64,000 bases of DNA from Thiodiazotropha sp040506975. Lineage in GTDB: Bacteria > Pseudomonadota > Gammaproteobacteria > Chromatiales > Chromatiaceae. Location of the stretch: the NCBI GenBank assembly GCA_965211775.1, contig OZ242974.1, positions 2,046,001 to 2,110,000 on the forward strand, written 5' to 3'. The translations under genes were made by a program, and so were the position numbers. The notes beneath the pieces are model-generated. The model did not search any database, was not told where the DNA came from, and worked only from the letters and a program-made list of their open reading frames with translations. Below are positions 34,287-42,510 of this stretch, in pieces (position 1 is the first letter of the stretch; every line of letters starts with the position of its first letter).

Positions 34287-35021
34287 GTGCTGTTAATACC
34301 CGCTATTGATCTGAAGGATGGCCAATGTGTAAGGCTGCGCCAGGGCCGCATGGAAGACGATACCGTGTTTTCGGACAACCCCCTGGAGATGGCGACGCGC
34401 TGGGTTGAAGAGGGCGCTCGCCGTCTGCATCTGGTCGATCTCAACGGTGCCTTTGCCGGTGAACCGGTAAACGGGAGTGCGATCCGCTCCATCGTTAACG
34501 CCCATCCTGAGCTACCGATTCAGGTGGGTGGCGGGATTCGCGACGAAGCCACGATCGAGGCCTATCTGGGTGCCGGTGTCAGCTATTGTATTATCGGCAC
34601 CCAGGCCGTGAAGGAGCCGGAATTTGTGGCCCGTGCCTGCAAGGCCTTCCCAGGGCGCGTGATCGTCGGACTGGATGCCATTTCCGGCATGGTCGCCATC
34701 AATGGATGGGCCGAAGTCACCGATCAGGAAGTGACTGAACTTGCCCGGCGTTTTGAGGATGCCGGTGTCTCCGCCATTGTCTACACCGATATTGGCCGCG
34801 ACGGTATGCTGTCCGGGCCCAATATCGAAGCAACGGCTGCGCTGGCGAATGCGATTACCATACCGGTGATTGCTTCGGGAGGTATCACTCATATTGGTGA
34901 TATCGAGGCGCTTTGCAAGGCGGATACGACAAATATCATGGGGGCGATCACCGGTCGGGCAATCTACGAGGGCACGCTCGATTTGGCGAGCGGCCAAAAG
35001 CTGGCGGATGAACTTTCATAA
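34287..35021 (+). CDS. hisA: ProFAR isomerase
   Basis: 1-(5-phosphoribosyl)-5-[(5-phosphoribosylamino)methylideneamino]imidazole-4-carboxamide isomerase, a TIM barrel of 244 residues. Catalytic Asp residues fit AIDLKDG (residue 8) and TDIGRDGM (about 130). I chose GTG at 34287 (VLLIPAIDLKDG), with GGGAA about 8 nt upstream, giving the usual length; an ATG at 34248 would start inside the REP-like hairpin. Confidence 0.95.
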   Translation: MLLIPAIDLKDGQCVRLRQGRMEDDTVFSDNPLEMATRWVEEGARRLHLVDLNGAFAGEPVNGSAIRSIVNAHPELPIQVGGGIRDEATIEAYLGAGVSYCIIGTQAVKEPEFVARACKAFPGRVIVGLDAISGMVAINGWAEVTDQEVTELARRFEDAGVSAIVYTDIGRDGMLSGPNIEATAALANAITIPVIASGGITHIGDIEALCKADTTNIMGAITGRAIYEGTLDLASGQKLADELS

Positions 35022-35048
35022 AATTCACTATTCACAATTAGAGACATC

Positions 35049-35819
35049 ATGTTAGCCAAACGTATCATCCCCTGCCTCGACGTGGATGCCGGCCGTGTGG
35101 TCAAGGGCGTGAAGTTTGTCGATATCCGCGATGCCGGTGATCCGGTCGAGGTGGCGCGACGCTATAACGAGGAGGGTGCCGATGAGATCACCTTTCTTGA
35201 TATTACCGCCAGCTCAGACGATCGCGAGACCACTGTGCACGTTGTCGAACAGGTGGCCAGTGAAGTCTTCATTCCTCTGACCGTCGGTGGTGGGATTCGC
35301 TGTGCGGACGATATCCGGCGCATGCTCAATGCGGGTGCCGACAAGGTGGCGATCAATACCGCCGCGGTCTTTAATCCGGAGTTCGTCAAAGAGGCCACCG
35401 AGCGATTCGGATCGCAATGCATCGTGGTGGCGATCGACGCCAAACAGGTGAGTGGCGAGGGTGAACCCCTGACATGGGAGATATTTACCCATGGCGGGCG
35501 CAAACCGACCGGGCTAGATGCCATTGAATGGGCGCAACGCATGAGTGACTATGGCGCCGGAGAAATCCTGTTGACCAGTATGGACCGGGATGGCACCAAG
35601 ATCGGTTTTGACAATGCACTGACGAGGGCGATTGTCGATAGCGTGCCGATTCCGGTGATCGCGTCAGGCGGTGTCGGCAATCTGCAGCATCTGGTGGATG
35701 GCGTAAAACAGGGAGGGGCGGATGCCGTATTGGCGGCCAGCATCTTTCACTTTGCCGAATACTCGGTCGGCGAGGCCAAACGGTATATGCGGGATCAGGC
35801 CATTGAGGTGAGATTATGA
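35049..35819 (+). CDS. hisF: imidazole glycerol phosphate synthase, cyclase subunit
   Basis: 256-residue TIM barrel that uses HisH-derived ammonia to form IGP and AICAR. The catalytic aspartates are seen in IIPCLDVDAGRVVKG (D11) and LLTSMDRDGTKIG (about D130). The N- and C-terminal phosphate-binding loops are intact. It overlaps hisI by 4 bp (ATGA), so translation is probably coupled. Confidence 0.97.
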   Translation: MLAKRIIPCLDVDAGRVVKGVKFVDIRDAGDPVEVARRYNEEGADEITFLDITASSDDRETTVHVVEQVASEVFIPLTVGGGIRCADDIRRMLNAGADKVAINTAAVFNPEFVKEATERFGSQCIVVAIDAKQVSGEGEPLTWEIFTHGGRKPTGLDAIEWAQRMSDYGAGEILLTSMDRDGTKIGFDNALTRAIVDSVPIPVIASGGVGNLQHLVDGVKQGGADAVLAASIFHFAEYSVGEAKRYMRDQAIEVRL

Positions 35820-36196
35820 GTTGGCTGGAGGCGGTGAAATGGGATCGTGACGGCCTGGTGCCGGCAATCGCGCAGGAAGTCGGTGGCGGCAAGCTGCTGA
35901 TGATGGCCTGGATGAATGCCGAGGCATTGCGACTCACCAAGGAGAGCGGACATGCCGTCTATTGGTCCCGCTCCCGGAAGAAGCTCTGGCACAAGGGAGA
36001 AGAGTCCGGGCATCAACAGAGAGTGCGGGCGATTCGGATCGATTGCGATGGCGATGTGATTCTGCTGGAAGTGGAGCAGAAAGGCGGTATTGCTTGTCAT
36101 ACTGGCAGGCATAACTGTTTTTATCGCGAACTTCAGGATGATGTCTGGGTGGAGGTGGAACCGATACTCAAAGATCCCCGTGAAATATATGATTGA
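35816..36196 (+). CDS. hisI: phosphoribosyl-AMP cyclohydrolase
   Basis: 126-residue Zn/Mg enzyme for the third step of histidine synthesis. Family motifs include LLMMAWMNAEALRLT, GHAVYWSRSRKKLWHKGE and the metal-binding CHTGRHNCFY. In this organism HisI and HisE are separate proteins rather than the fused enzyme of E. coli. Confidence 0.96.
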   Translation: MSWLEAVKWDRDGLVPAIAQEVGGGKLLMMAWMNAEALRLTKESGHAVYWSRSRKKLWHKGEESGHQQRVRAIRIDCDGDVILLEVEQKGGIACHTGRHNCFYRELQDDVWVEVEPILKDPREIYD

Positions 36197-36213
36197 TCGT
36201 ATGAGGGTGTTTC

Positions 36214-36531
36214 ATGAGTGACGTACTGCAACAGTTGGCCGAGGTCTTGGAACAGCGAAAGCAGGCCGAGCCCGACAGCTCCTATGTGGCGAAATTGTAT
36301 GCCAAAGGGCTCGATGCCATCCTCAAGAAGGTCGGCGAAGAGGCGACCGAAACAGTCATGGCGGCCAAGGATGGTGATCCGGAGAAGATTGTCTATGAGA
36401 CCGCCGATCTTTGGTTTCATACCCTGGTGTTACTGGCTCACCAGGGTTTGAGTCCAGCGCATGTGCTGCAGGAGCTTGAGCGCCGTTTCGGTCTGTCCGG
36501 GCTTGAGGAGAAGGCGCAGCGGGTCGAATAG
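36214..36531 (+). CDS. hisE: phosphoribosyl-ATP pyrophosphatase
   Basis: 105-residue MazG-like helical enzyme for the second step of histidine synthesis. Conserved segments: SSYVAKLYAKGLDAILKKVGEEATE and ADLWFHTLVLL, with the Glu/Asp metal ligands present. It lies 17 bp after hisI and 153 bp before tatA; the his-tat junction is common in gammaproteobacteria. Confidence 0.95.
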   Translation: MSDVLQQLAEVLEQRKQAEPDSSYVAKLYAKGLDAILKKVGEEATETVMAAKDGDPEKIVYETADLWFHTLVLLAHQGLSPAHVLQELERRFGLSGLEEKAQRVE

Positions 36532-36684
36532 CTCTGGAGACAGAAGGTTGTTATCTGGGGTATGATCCCAGTCTTGATCGGTCTATATATCCCCCTGAGG
36601 GCGGATATGATGAACACAAAACAACCTGAAGCCTTGATTCGGGTTTAAATTAACTGCCGGCAATGCCGGTGAGTGGAGAAGATT

Positions 36685-36930
36685 ATGGGTTTTGGTGGTA
36701 TCAGTATCTGGCAACTGTTGATTGTTCTTGCCATAGTCCTGCTGTTGTTCGGCACCAAGCGGTTGAAAAATATCGGTTCCGACCTGGGCGGGGCCATCAA
36801 GGGATTCAAAGGCGCGATGAAGGACGGTGAAAAACAGGAAGAGAAAAAGGCCAATGAGCAGATTGAGAAATCGGAGTCGGGTACAGTAGTCGATGGTGAA
36901 GTCACCTCCAAGGAGAGTGACAAGAGCTGA
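36685..36930 (+). CDS. tatA: Sec-independent translocase subunit TatA
   Basis: 81-residue protein with one N-terminal membrane helix (SIWQLLIVLAIVLLLFGTKRL), the FGTKRLKNIGSDLGGAIKGFK hinge and amphipathic helix, and an acidic tail. TatA polymerises to form the pore for folded proteins. I chose ATG 36685, with GGAGAAG just upstream; GTG 36673 would add four residues. Confidence 0.93.
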   Translation: MGFGGISIWQLLIVLAIVLLLFGTKRLKNIGSDLGGAIKGFKGAMKDGEKQEEKKANEQIEKSESGTVVDGEVTSKESDKS

Positions 36931-36968
36931 AAACCCGGTTTCGCACTCTGGATTGATGAGAAAATACC

Positions 36969-37307
36969 ATGTTTGACGTTGGTTTCTGGGAACTGACAAT
37001 CATCGCCCTTGTGGCATTGATAGTGATCGGTCCCGAACGTCTGCCCAAGGTTGCCCGCACGGCGGGTTTGTGGCTTGGCCGTGGGCGCCGGTTCATTGCC
37101 AATGTGAAGGCTGATATCGATAAAGAGATCAAGGCGGAAGAGCTGCGGGAGGTCATCGAGAAACAGGCAACCCTCGCCAATCCGGTACATGAGATCGTTG
37201 AGGAGACCCGAAAGGATCTCAATGAGATCAAACAAGAGGCAGCCACGCAGGTAAAACAGAGTCAGGATGCTCTCGAAAGTCAACAAGAGTCCGACAATAA
37301 AAGCTAA
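36969..37307 (+). CDS. tatB: Sec-independent translocase subunit TatB
   Basis: 112-residue protein: MFDVGFWELTIIALVALIVIGPERLP is the typical TatB membrane segment and GPERLP hinge, followed by a long amphipathic helix and an acidic/Gln-rich tail. With TatC it forms the receptor for twin-arginine signal peptides. Somewhat shorter than E. coli TatB. Confidence 0.93.
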   Translation: MFDVGFWELTIIALVALIVIGPERLPKVARTAGLWLGRGRRFIANVKADIDKEIKAEELREVIEKQATLANPVHEIVEETRKDLNEIKQEAATQVKQSQDALESQQESDNKS

Positions 37308-37316
37308 GTAATAGAG

Positions 37317-38441
37317 ATGTCGGCGCAGAACACCCCCGATACAACAACCAAGGAACAGCCCCTGGTCTCCCATCTGATCGAATTGCGCGATCGTGTGTTG
37401 CGCATGGTGCTGGTAGTCCTGGCAGTGTTCCTGGTGCTGTTCCCTTTCGCCAATGACCTCTACAGCGCCATCGCGGGTCCGATGCGCGCAGCATTGCCGG
37501 AAGGCAGTACGATGATCTCCACCAAGCCCATCGACCCCTTTCTGATACCCTTTAAGTTGAGTCTGCAGCTGGCGATATTCATTGCGGTACCCTTTATCCT
37601 CTATCAGTTTTGGGCCTTTGTGGCCCCTGGTCTCTATCGCCATGAGAAGAAGCTGGTCATGCCGCTACTGGTCTCCAGCACTTTGCTATTCTACCTCGGA
37701 ATGGCCTTTGCCTATTTTGTCGTCTTTCCTTTGGTATTTGCGTTTTTGGCCGGCACCGCACCCGAGGGCGTCGAGGTGGCGACCGATATGGGCAGTTATC
37801 TCGATTTTGTGATGACCCTCTTTTTTGCCTTCGGGGTCGCATTCGAGGTGCCGATTGCAACCATTATTCTTGTCTGGATGGGCGTCACCACACCGGAAAA
37901 GCTACGCCACAAACGTCCGTTTGTGATCGTTGGGGCCTTTGTGGTCGGTATGTTTCTGACCCCGCCGGATGTCATCTCACAGACCCTGCTGGCCCTGCCC
38001 ATGTGGGTATTGTTCGAATTGGGCCTCATCTTTTCTAAAGGATTTATCAACCGTCCCAAGGAGCGTACCGATAATCTGCCTGATGAGGCGGTGGCCGCGT
38101 CGGCCGCGCCAGATGGGGAGGAGTATCACGGGAAGCAGCAGGATGATGTGGTCGGCAGGGATATCGATCCCGCAGGCGACTATGTGGATCCGGATCGTTT
38201 CGTGCCCCTGACCGATGAGGAGATGGAGGCAGAGCTGGATGCCATCGAGACGGATGAACAGGAAGAGGCCGAGACAGAGATCGACAGTGGCGAGAGTAAA
38301 CTCCGGCAAGTGCAGGAATACAGAGACAGCGGGGAAGTGGAGAAGGCCAGGGAACTGCTGTATGAACTGCTTGAGGAGGGTAATGCGGATCAACGCCTGG
38401 TGGCGAGGAACATCCTTGCCCAAATCGACTCTGACCACTGA
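37317..38441 (+). CDS. tatC: TatC with an acidic C-terminal FimV-like extension
   Basis: Residues 1 to about 245 are a standard six-helix TatC (LVSHLIELRDRVLRM, FIAVPFILYQFWAFVAPGLYRHEKK, FLTPPDVISQTLLALPMWVLFELGL). The family usually stops near 250 residues; this protein runs to 374. The extra ~125 residues are very acidic and end in a helical hairpin (LRQVQEYRDSGEVEKARELL, then YELLEEGNADQRLVARNILAQI) resembling the C-terminal domain of FimV or a single TPR. The extension would lie in the cytoplasm, near where Tat substrates dock. Its function is unknown. Confidence 0.93.
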   Translation: MSAQNTPDTTTKEQPLVSHLIELRDRVLRMVLVVLAVFLVLFPFANDLYSAIAGPMRAALPEGSTMISTKPIDPFLIPFKLSLQLAIFIAVPFILYQFWAFVAPGLYRHEKKLVMPLLVSSTLLFYLGMAFAYFVVFPLVFAFLAGTAPEGVEVATDMGSYLDFVMTLFFAFGVAFEVPIATIILVWMGVTTPEKLRHKRPFVIVGAFVVGMFLTPPDVISQTLLALPMWVLFELGLIFSKGFINRPKERTDNLPDEAVAASAAPDGEEYHGKQQDDVVGRDIDPAGDYVDPDRFVPLTDEEMEAELDAIETDEQEEAETEIDSGESKLRQVQEYRDSGEVEKARELLYELLEEGNADQRLVARNILAQIDSDH

Positions 38442-38517
38442 CCGCCCGTTGATCGTCCGCTTTCCGGATCTCGATTCAGGGATAATCAGCCAACAGTCCG
38501 GCTTGATAATTGGCGGA

Positions 38518-38856
38518 TTAACGATTGCGCAGGCGCGTACCGTGCACCAGTGAAAGTGTGATCTCCTCGGCGGAGAGTGTCGATGCGAAATAGGTGCCCG
38601 AAATCTTTGCGCTGTTTATGCTTGCACCTTCAAGATTGGTTTCGCTGAGATTAAGTCCCCGCAGGTCTGCGTGGCGCAGATAGGCGCCGGACATATCCAG
38701 GTCTCGCGCATCCATGTCCCTTAAATCGGTGCCTCTTAGATCTGTATTCCGCAGGTCGCATGTCTCGCCGGCGGCTCGTCGTTGATTGAACTCCTGGACT
38801 TTCCCCTCTTTAAGAAGTTGATACATGGGGTCCTGTTTCAGCTGGGGCTTCTGCAT
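38518..38856 (-). CDS. pentapeptide repeat protein
   Basis: 112-residue protein whose central half (about 33-85) is a run of A(D/N)LXX repeats (DLRNTDLRGTDLRDMDARDLD, then SGAYLRHADLRGLNLSETNLEGA) that fold as a right-handed quadrilateral helix. The N-terminus is a short helical region. No signal peptide. Function unknown; some such proteins mimic DNA, but nothing here supports that. Convergent with tatC. Confidence 0.82.
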   Translation of the reverse strand: MQKPQLKQDPMYQLLKEGKVQEFNQRRAAGETCDLRNTDLRGTDLRDMDARDLDMSGAYLRHADLRGLNLSETNLEGASINSAKISGTYFASTLSAEEITLSLVHGTRLRNR

Positions 38857-39035
38857 GGATACCCCTGTCTATTTACCTGTAGATAGTGTTGGAACAATCT
38901 TTCCATTCCGGTCCAGCGGCTAAGAATAGCGAAATCTCGGGTAATATTGCGAGTCGATCCGATAAATAGCACTATTTATTTATTATTGCCATTGGTAGCT
39001 CTTACATCTAGTATTGATTTACTTAATACTACTGG

Positions 39036-39956
39036 ATGGCTGACATGGCTGGAACACCACAGATTCATTATAAGCAAAACCGGTTGAAGCAACTGCGTGC
39101 CTTTTGCCATGCGGCACAGACGGGGTCGATCAGTGAGGCAGCGGAGAGAGTTTACCTGAGTCAGCCGACAGTTTCACTGCAAATCCAGGCACTTGAGCGG
39201 GAATTGGAAACGGTTCTTTTCGAGCGTAGAGGGCCGAAAATCAAGCTGACGCCGGAGGGGGAGACCCTTTATAAGCTTTCCCAGCCCTTGGTGGAGGGAA
39301 TGGATAAACTGCAGGAGACCTTTGCCGCCTCTTGCGGAAAACTCGAGAGCGGTGAACTGAATATCGCTGCGGGCGAATCCACCATCCTGTATATCCTGCC
39401 TGAACCGATTCGTCGATTCGCCGAACGCTACCCGGGGATCAGGGTGAAACTGCACAATGTGACCGGGCGCGATGGTATGGCCATGTTGAGAGCGGATGAG
39501 ACGGATCTGGCGATCGGCTCGATGTTGGAAATTCCTGACGATGTGACCTACCAGCCTGTGGTCAATTATGCACCGGTTTTGATTACGCCGCTGGACCATC
39601 CCCTGGCAAAAAAGGAGTCGATTCAGCTACATGATATCAGTCCCTATGGGCTTATCCTCCCCCCACACCATCTGAGTACATGGAGAATGGTGGATCTGGT
39701 ATTCAAGCAGCATAATGCCAACTACAACGTCACACTAGAGGCCGGCGGCTGGGAAGTGATAAAAAAATATGTCGAGATCGGTCTGGGTATATCAATCGTG
39801 ACGGATGTCTGTCTTACAGGCGAAGAGCAGATCTCGACCATTCCGCTGGGTGAGTACTTTCCTGATCGCAGCTATGGGATCGTATTGCGCCGCGGTAAGT
39901 TTCTGTCACCACAGGCGAAGCGATTCCTTGAGATTGTAAAAGAGGTGTTTAACTAG
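39036..39956 (+). CDS. LysR-family transcriptional regulator (CysB/Cbl-like)
   Basis: 306-residue regulator with an N-terminal winged helix-turn-helix (LKQLRAFCHAAQTGSISEAAERVYLSQPTVSLQIQALE, about 17-55, cited in part) and a LysR substrate-binding domain from about 100. The effector domain has the conserved GLGISIVT segment. The overall type is that of CysB-related regulators seen in sulfur-oxidising proteobacteria. The ligand is not identifiable. The TAG stop at 39954 is the first part of a 22-bp palindromic repeat (element D). ATG 39045 is an alternative start. Confidence 0.87.
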   Translation: MADMAGTPQIHYKQNRLKQLRAFCHAAQTGSISEAAERVYLSQPTVSLQIQALERELETVLFERRGPKIKLTPEGETLYKLSQPLVEGMDKLQETFAASCGKLESGELNIAAGESTILYILPEPIRRFAERYPGIRVKLHNVTGRDGMAMLRADETDLAIGSMLEIPDDVTYQPVVNYAPVLITPLDHPLAKKESIQLHDISPYGLILPPHHLSTWRMVDLVFKQHNANYNVTLEAGGWEVIKKYVEIGLGISIVTDVCLTGEEQISTIPLGEYFPDRSYGIVLRRGKFLSPQAKRFLEIVKEVFN

Positions 39957-39975
39957 GGCCTGTTAACAGGCCCTA
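39954..39975. repeat. MITE-like element D (22-bp perfect palindrome)
   Basis: The two ends of the family are fused without any interior: TAGGGCCTGTT joined to AACAGGCCCTA. It starts exactly at the stop codon of the LysR gene. It is the minimal member of the family. Confidence 0.8.
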
Positions 39976-40108
39976 ACGGGCCCCAGATGTCAAACGGTCA
40001 ACCGTCAGGGAGTTTCAGGATGCAGCGTTGGCGGGAAGGGGGTTCCCAAGCCGTTTTCTCAATGGACAAACTGTTTTACAATGTCGTGGAACTACTATGG
40101 AGGCGGTT

Positions 40109-41050
40109 ATGTTAGGAAAGGCCCCTGAATTTCAGTCCTTGCTAAGGGCAATGCGCATTGTTTCAGTGACGGATGCCACAGTATTGGTTTCCGGTGAGAG
40201 CGGGACTGGTAAAGAGTTGTTGGCACAGGCGCTGCATCGGAACAGCCGGCGGCGCGACAAACCCTTCGTAACTGTCAACTGTGCGGCACTGCCGACGCAA
40301 CTGGCCGAAAGCGAGCTTTTTGGTCACCGCAAGGGTGCTTTCACCGGTGCTTCCAATGACAGTATCGGGAAAGTGCAGGCGGCCAATGGCGGTACCATTT
40401 TTCTCGACGAGATCGGAGAGCTGCCGCTGGCGGTTCAGGCGAAATTACTACGCTTTTTGGAGACAGGGGAGTGTCAAACCGTCGGTAGGGCGAATAACCA
40501 GTGCGTCGATGTGCGGGTAATCGCTGCAACCAACCGTGACCTGAGCCGCCTGGTCGAAGACGGCGGCTTTCGCAGGGATCTCTACTACCGTCTTCATGTC
40601 GTGCCCCTCGAATTGCCGCCTTTGCGACAACGTCCGGGTGATGTGAATCTGCTTCTCTCAGGTCTGACCGCTGAACTGGCGGCAAATTACAAGCTTCGTC
40701 CACCGGTCTATAGCAAGGCAGTAATGAAATTGCTGAACAGCTATCATTGGCCTGGCAATGTACGGGAACTCAGGAATTTCTCCGAGCGCATGTTGATCCT
40801 GTTTTCCGGCCGTAAAGTCGAAACGGAAAATCTGCCCCAGGAGTTTCGCGCAACCCCAAGCCAACACGCATCGGCCGACGGGAGCTTTCAGTTGCCTGAT
40901 CAGGGTCTCAATATGGATGAGCTCGAGGCCAGTTTGATCGAACAGGCATTGAACAAAACCCTCGGTAACCGCAGTAAAGCGGCAAGAATGCTGGGGCTCA
41001 GTCGCGATACACTGCTCTATCGGATGAAAAAATACGCCATCGAGTGTTGA
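40109..41050 (+). CDS. sigma-54-dependent activator without a sensory domain
   Basis: 313-residue enhancer-binding protein consisting only of the AAA+ domain and a Fis-type helix-turn-helix. Walker A is GESGTGKE; the sigma-54 contact loop GAFTGA is intact, so it should activate RpoN holoenzyme. Walker B is GGTIFLDEIGEL; the R-finger region (RRDLYYRL) is normal. The C-terminal HTH is NRSKAARMLGLSRDTLLYRMKKY. I chose ATG 40109, preceded by GGAGG (40099-40103) at 5 nt. With no receiver, GAF or PAS domain, it must be regulated by a partner, as in PspF/HrpR-type proteins. Its target promoters are not visible. Confidence 0.9.
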   Translation: MLGKAPEFQSLLRAMRIVSVTDATVLVSGESGTGKELLAQALHRNSRRRDKPFVTVNCAALPTQLAESELFGHRKGAFTGASNDSIGKVQAANGGTIFLDEIGELPLAVQAKLLRFLETGECQTVGRANNQCVDVRVIAATNRDLSRLVEDGGFRRDLYYRLHVVPLELPPLRQRPGDVNLLLSGLTAELAANYKLRPPVYSKAVMKLLNSYHWPGNVRELRNFSERMLILFSGRKVETENLPQEFRATPSQHASADGSFQLPDQGLNMDELEASLIEQALNKTLGNRSKAARMLGLSRDTLLYRMKKYAIEC

Positions 41051-41081
41051 CCTGGCTGGTCGGCTGCCTGAAGCGAAGCAG

Positions 41082-41705
41082 CTAATAGATGCGATAACCG
41101 CCGTGGCGTTTTCGACTGCGATAGTCGAACAATGCGATGCCCGCAGTTATTCCCAGCACAAAACTGATAGCGGCTGCAATCAGTCCCCAGTTCAATGGTA
41201 TGGCGGAATGCATCTGGCTTTGGCTATTGCGAAGCGCCTCGTTTTCCTGCTGTATCCTATCCAACGCGGCGATGACTCCTTCCGTGTTCGCCAACTGATC
41301 TTGCAGTTCAGCGTCGGCCTGCTGTTCCTGCTGTTTAAGATTCTCCAGCTCGTTTCGGGTTTTATTCAGATCGGCTTCACTTTGTTGCAGACTCGAAGTC
41401 AGTGCTTGATGTTGTTGCTGGAGTTCGATCAGTTGAGTGCGTGCCGGCTTTCGTTCGATAAGGAAGCCGGCCTTGGTCCAGCCTTCAGTGCCATCCTTTG
41501 TGCGGACCTTAACGAACAGCCCCTCCTGTTGCAATAGTTCAAGTTCAGCACCGCTATTCAGACGTTGCAGAAGTTTGCCCTTGGAATTGATCAGCTCAAA
41601 CAGGGAGAGTTGCAATTCATCCGTAACATACCTGGTTTCCGCCATCGCGGTGTGATTGCAGCCAATCAGGCACAGTCCAAAAATACAGTTTCTAATGCAC
41701 TTCAT
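41082..41705 (-). CDS. SH3-domain protein of the YgiM/TIGR04211 type
   Basis: 207-residue envelope protein: signal peptide (ending about HTAMA), a bacterial SH3 domain (about 25-85, including RYVTDELQLSLFE and GTEGWTKAGFL), a coiled coil rich in Gln/Glu/Leu (about 90-165), and a C-terminal membrane segment (WGLIAAAISFVLGITAGIALF) with a basic tail. This is the layout of E. coli YgiM, whose function is unknown. Convergent with the sigma-54 activator. Confidence 0.88.
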   Translation of the reverse strand: MKCIRNCIFGLCLIGCNHTAMAETRYVTDELQLSLFELINSKGKLLQRLNSGAELELLQQEGLFVKVRTKDGTEGWTKAGFLIERKPARTQLIELQQQHQALTSSLQQSEADLNKTRNELENLKQQEQQADAELQDQLANTEGVIAALDRIQQENEALRNSQSQMHSAIPLNWGLIAAAISFVLGITAGIALFDYRSRKRHGGYRIY

Positions 41706-41840
41706 TCAATCCATCCCTCGAAGCGACGGCGAGCAATGAAAACATATGTGGGGGTGGTGCGAGATTATAGATTCAATCTCGTTCCCGCTACACATCGAGA
41801 TAACGGGTCTGAGGATAACGAATAGAGTGGCTTCTTGCCA

Positions 41841-41860
41841 GTGCCGAATTGGCACTTTTT
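41841..41860 (+). terminator. terminator-like hairpin
   Basis: GTGCC-GAATT-GGCAC stem-loop followed by five T on the plus strand. No plus-strand gene ends here, so it may be a relic of a repeat module (compare the GGCACTTTTTC-type arms of elements B and C) or an attenuator in a 5' leader of the next gene. Confidence 0.4.
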
Positions 41861-41960
41861 CGATCTGGCGGTAATAAGTGATCCATTCAGTTTTCGTTCA
41901 GCATCGACGGCATATTCTGTAGTCGAGTCTTGACGAATAATGATCACAGGAGAAACTACC

Positions 41961-42371
41961 ATGAATTTTGTCCGCACTACACTGATTGCTGTATCGCTCA
42001 GCCTTGTTATGGCAGCCCCGTCATATGCCGGAGATTCGCACAGGGGAGATTATTGCGACCATAAAAAGGTGTACAAGATCGAAAAGCGAATGGATCGGCA
42101 ATATCATAGAATCGAGCGTGGTATTGACAGAGACAGACTGACTCACAAAGAAGCAAAGCAGCTCAAAAAGCGGTATCGTAAGATACGCCGCTTATCACGG
42201 GAGTATCGGAACGATGGTTACTTGTCACGCAGCGAGTATAACCATTTGACGCGTAAATTGGACAAGAACAGCCGCTTGATCAGAGAGTACATGCGTAATG
42301 GCATAGATCGCTATATTGCCTATCATGATGAATACTCTTCACATCGCCACAACAGATATCACTGGGATTGA
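41961..42371 (+). CDS. small basic secreted protein, unknown function
   Basis: 136-residue protein with a clear signal peptide (cleavage after about PSYAG) and a mature part very rich in Arg, Lys, Tyr and His. Two similar helical segments (HRIERGIDRDRLTHKEAKQL and REYRNDGYLSRSEYNHLTRK) look like a duplicated helix-turn-helix-like hairpin with an acidic-polar turn (GIDRDRLT / RNDGYLSRSEY), and the C-terminus is His-rich (SSHRHNRYHWD), which could bind metal. ATG 41961 has AGGAGA upstream. I do not recognise the family. A strong hairpin follows. Confidence 0.75.
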   Translation: MNFVRTTLIAVSLSLVMAAPSYAGDSHRGDYCDHKKVYKIEKRMDRQYHRIERGIDRDRLTHKEAKQLKKRYRKIRRLSREYRNDGYLSRSEYNHLTRKLDKNSRLIREYMRNGIDRYIAYHDEYSSHRHNRYHWD

Positions 42372-42409
42372 TCTCTGTAACCGCGCAGTTTCTTGACCAT
42401 TTCAATCCT

Positions 42410-42441
42410 ACCGAAATCCCGGCTGATGTCGGGATTTCGGT
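42410..42441. terminator. strong inverted repeat after the basic secreted protein
   Basis: A perfect 12-bp stem (ACCGAAATCCCG / CGGGATTTCGGT) with an 8-nt loop, 38 bp past the stop. There is no T tract on either strand, so it may stabilise mRNA ends or act as a bidirectional weak terminator with the convergent kinase remnant. Confidence 0.55.
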
Positions 42442-42510
42442 GTGCTGAAAGATCTGTCGATATCAGAATATTGGGAATGAACAACCTGCCTTGTACATCG
42501 TATAGATCAG

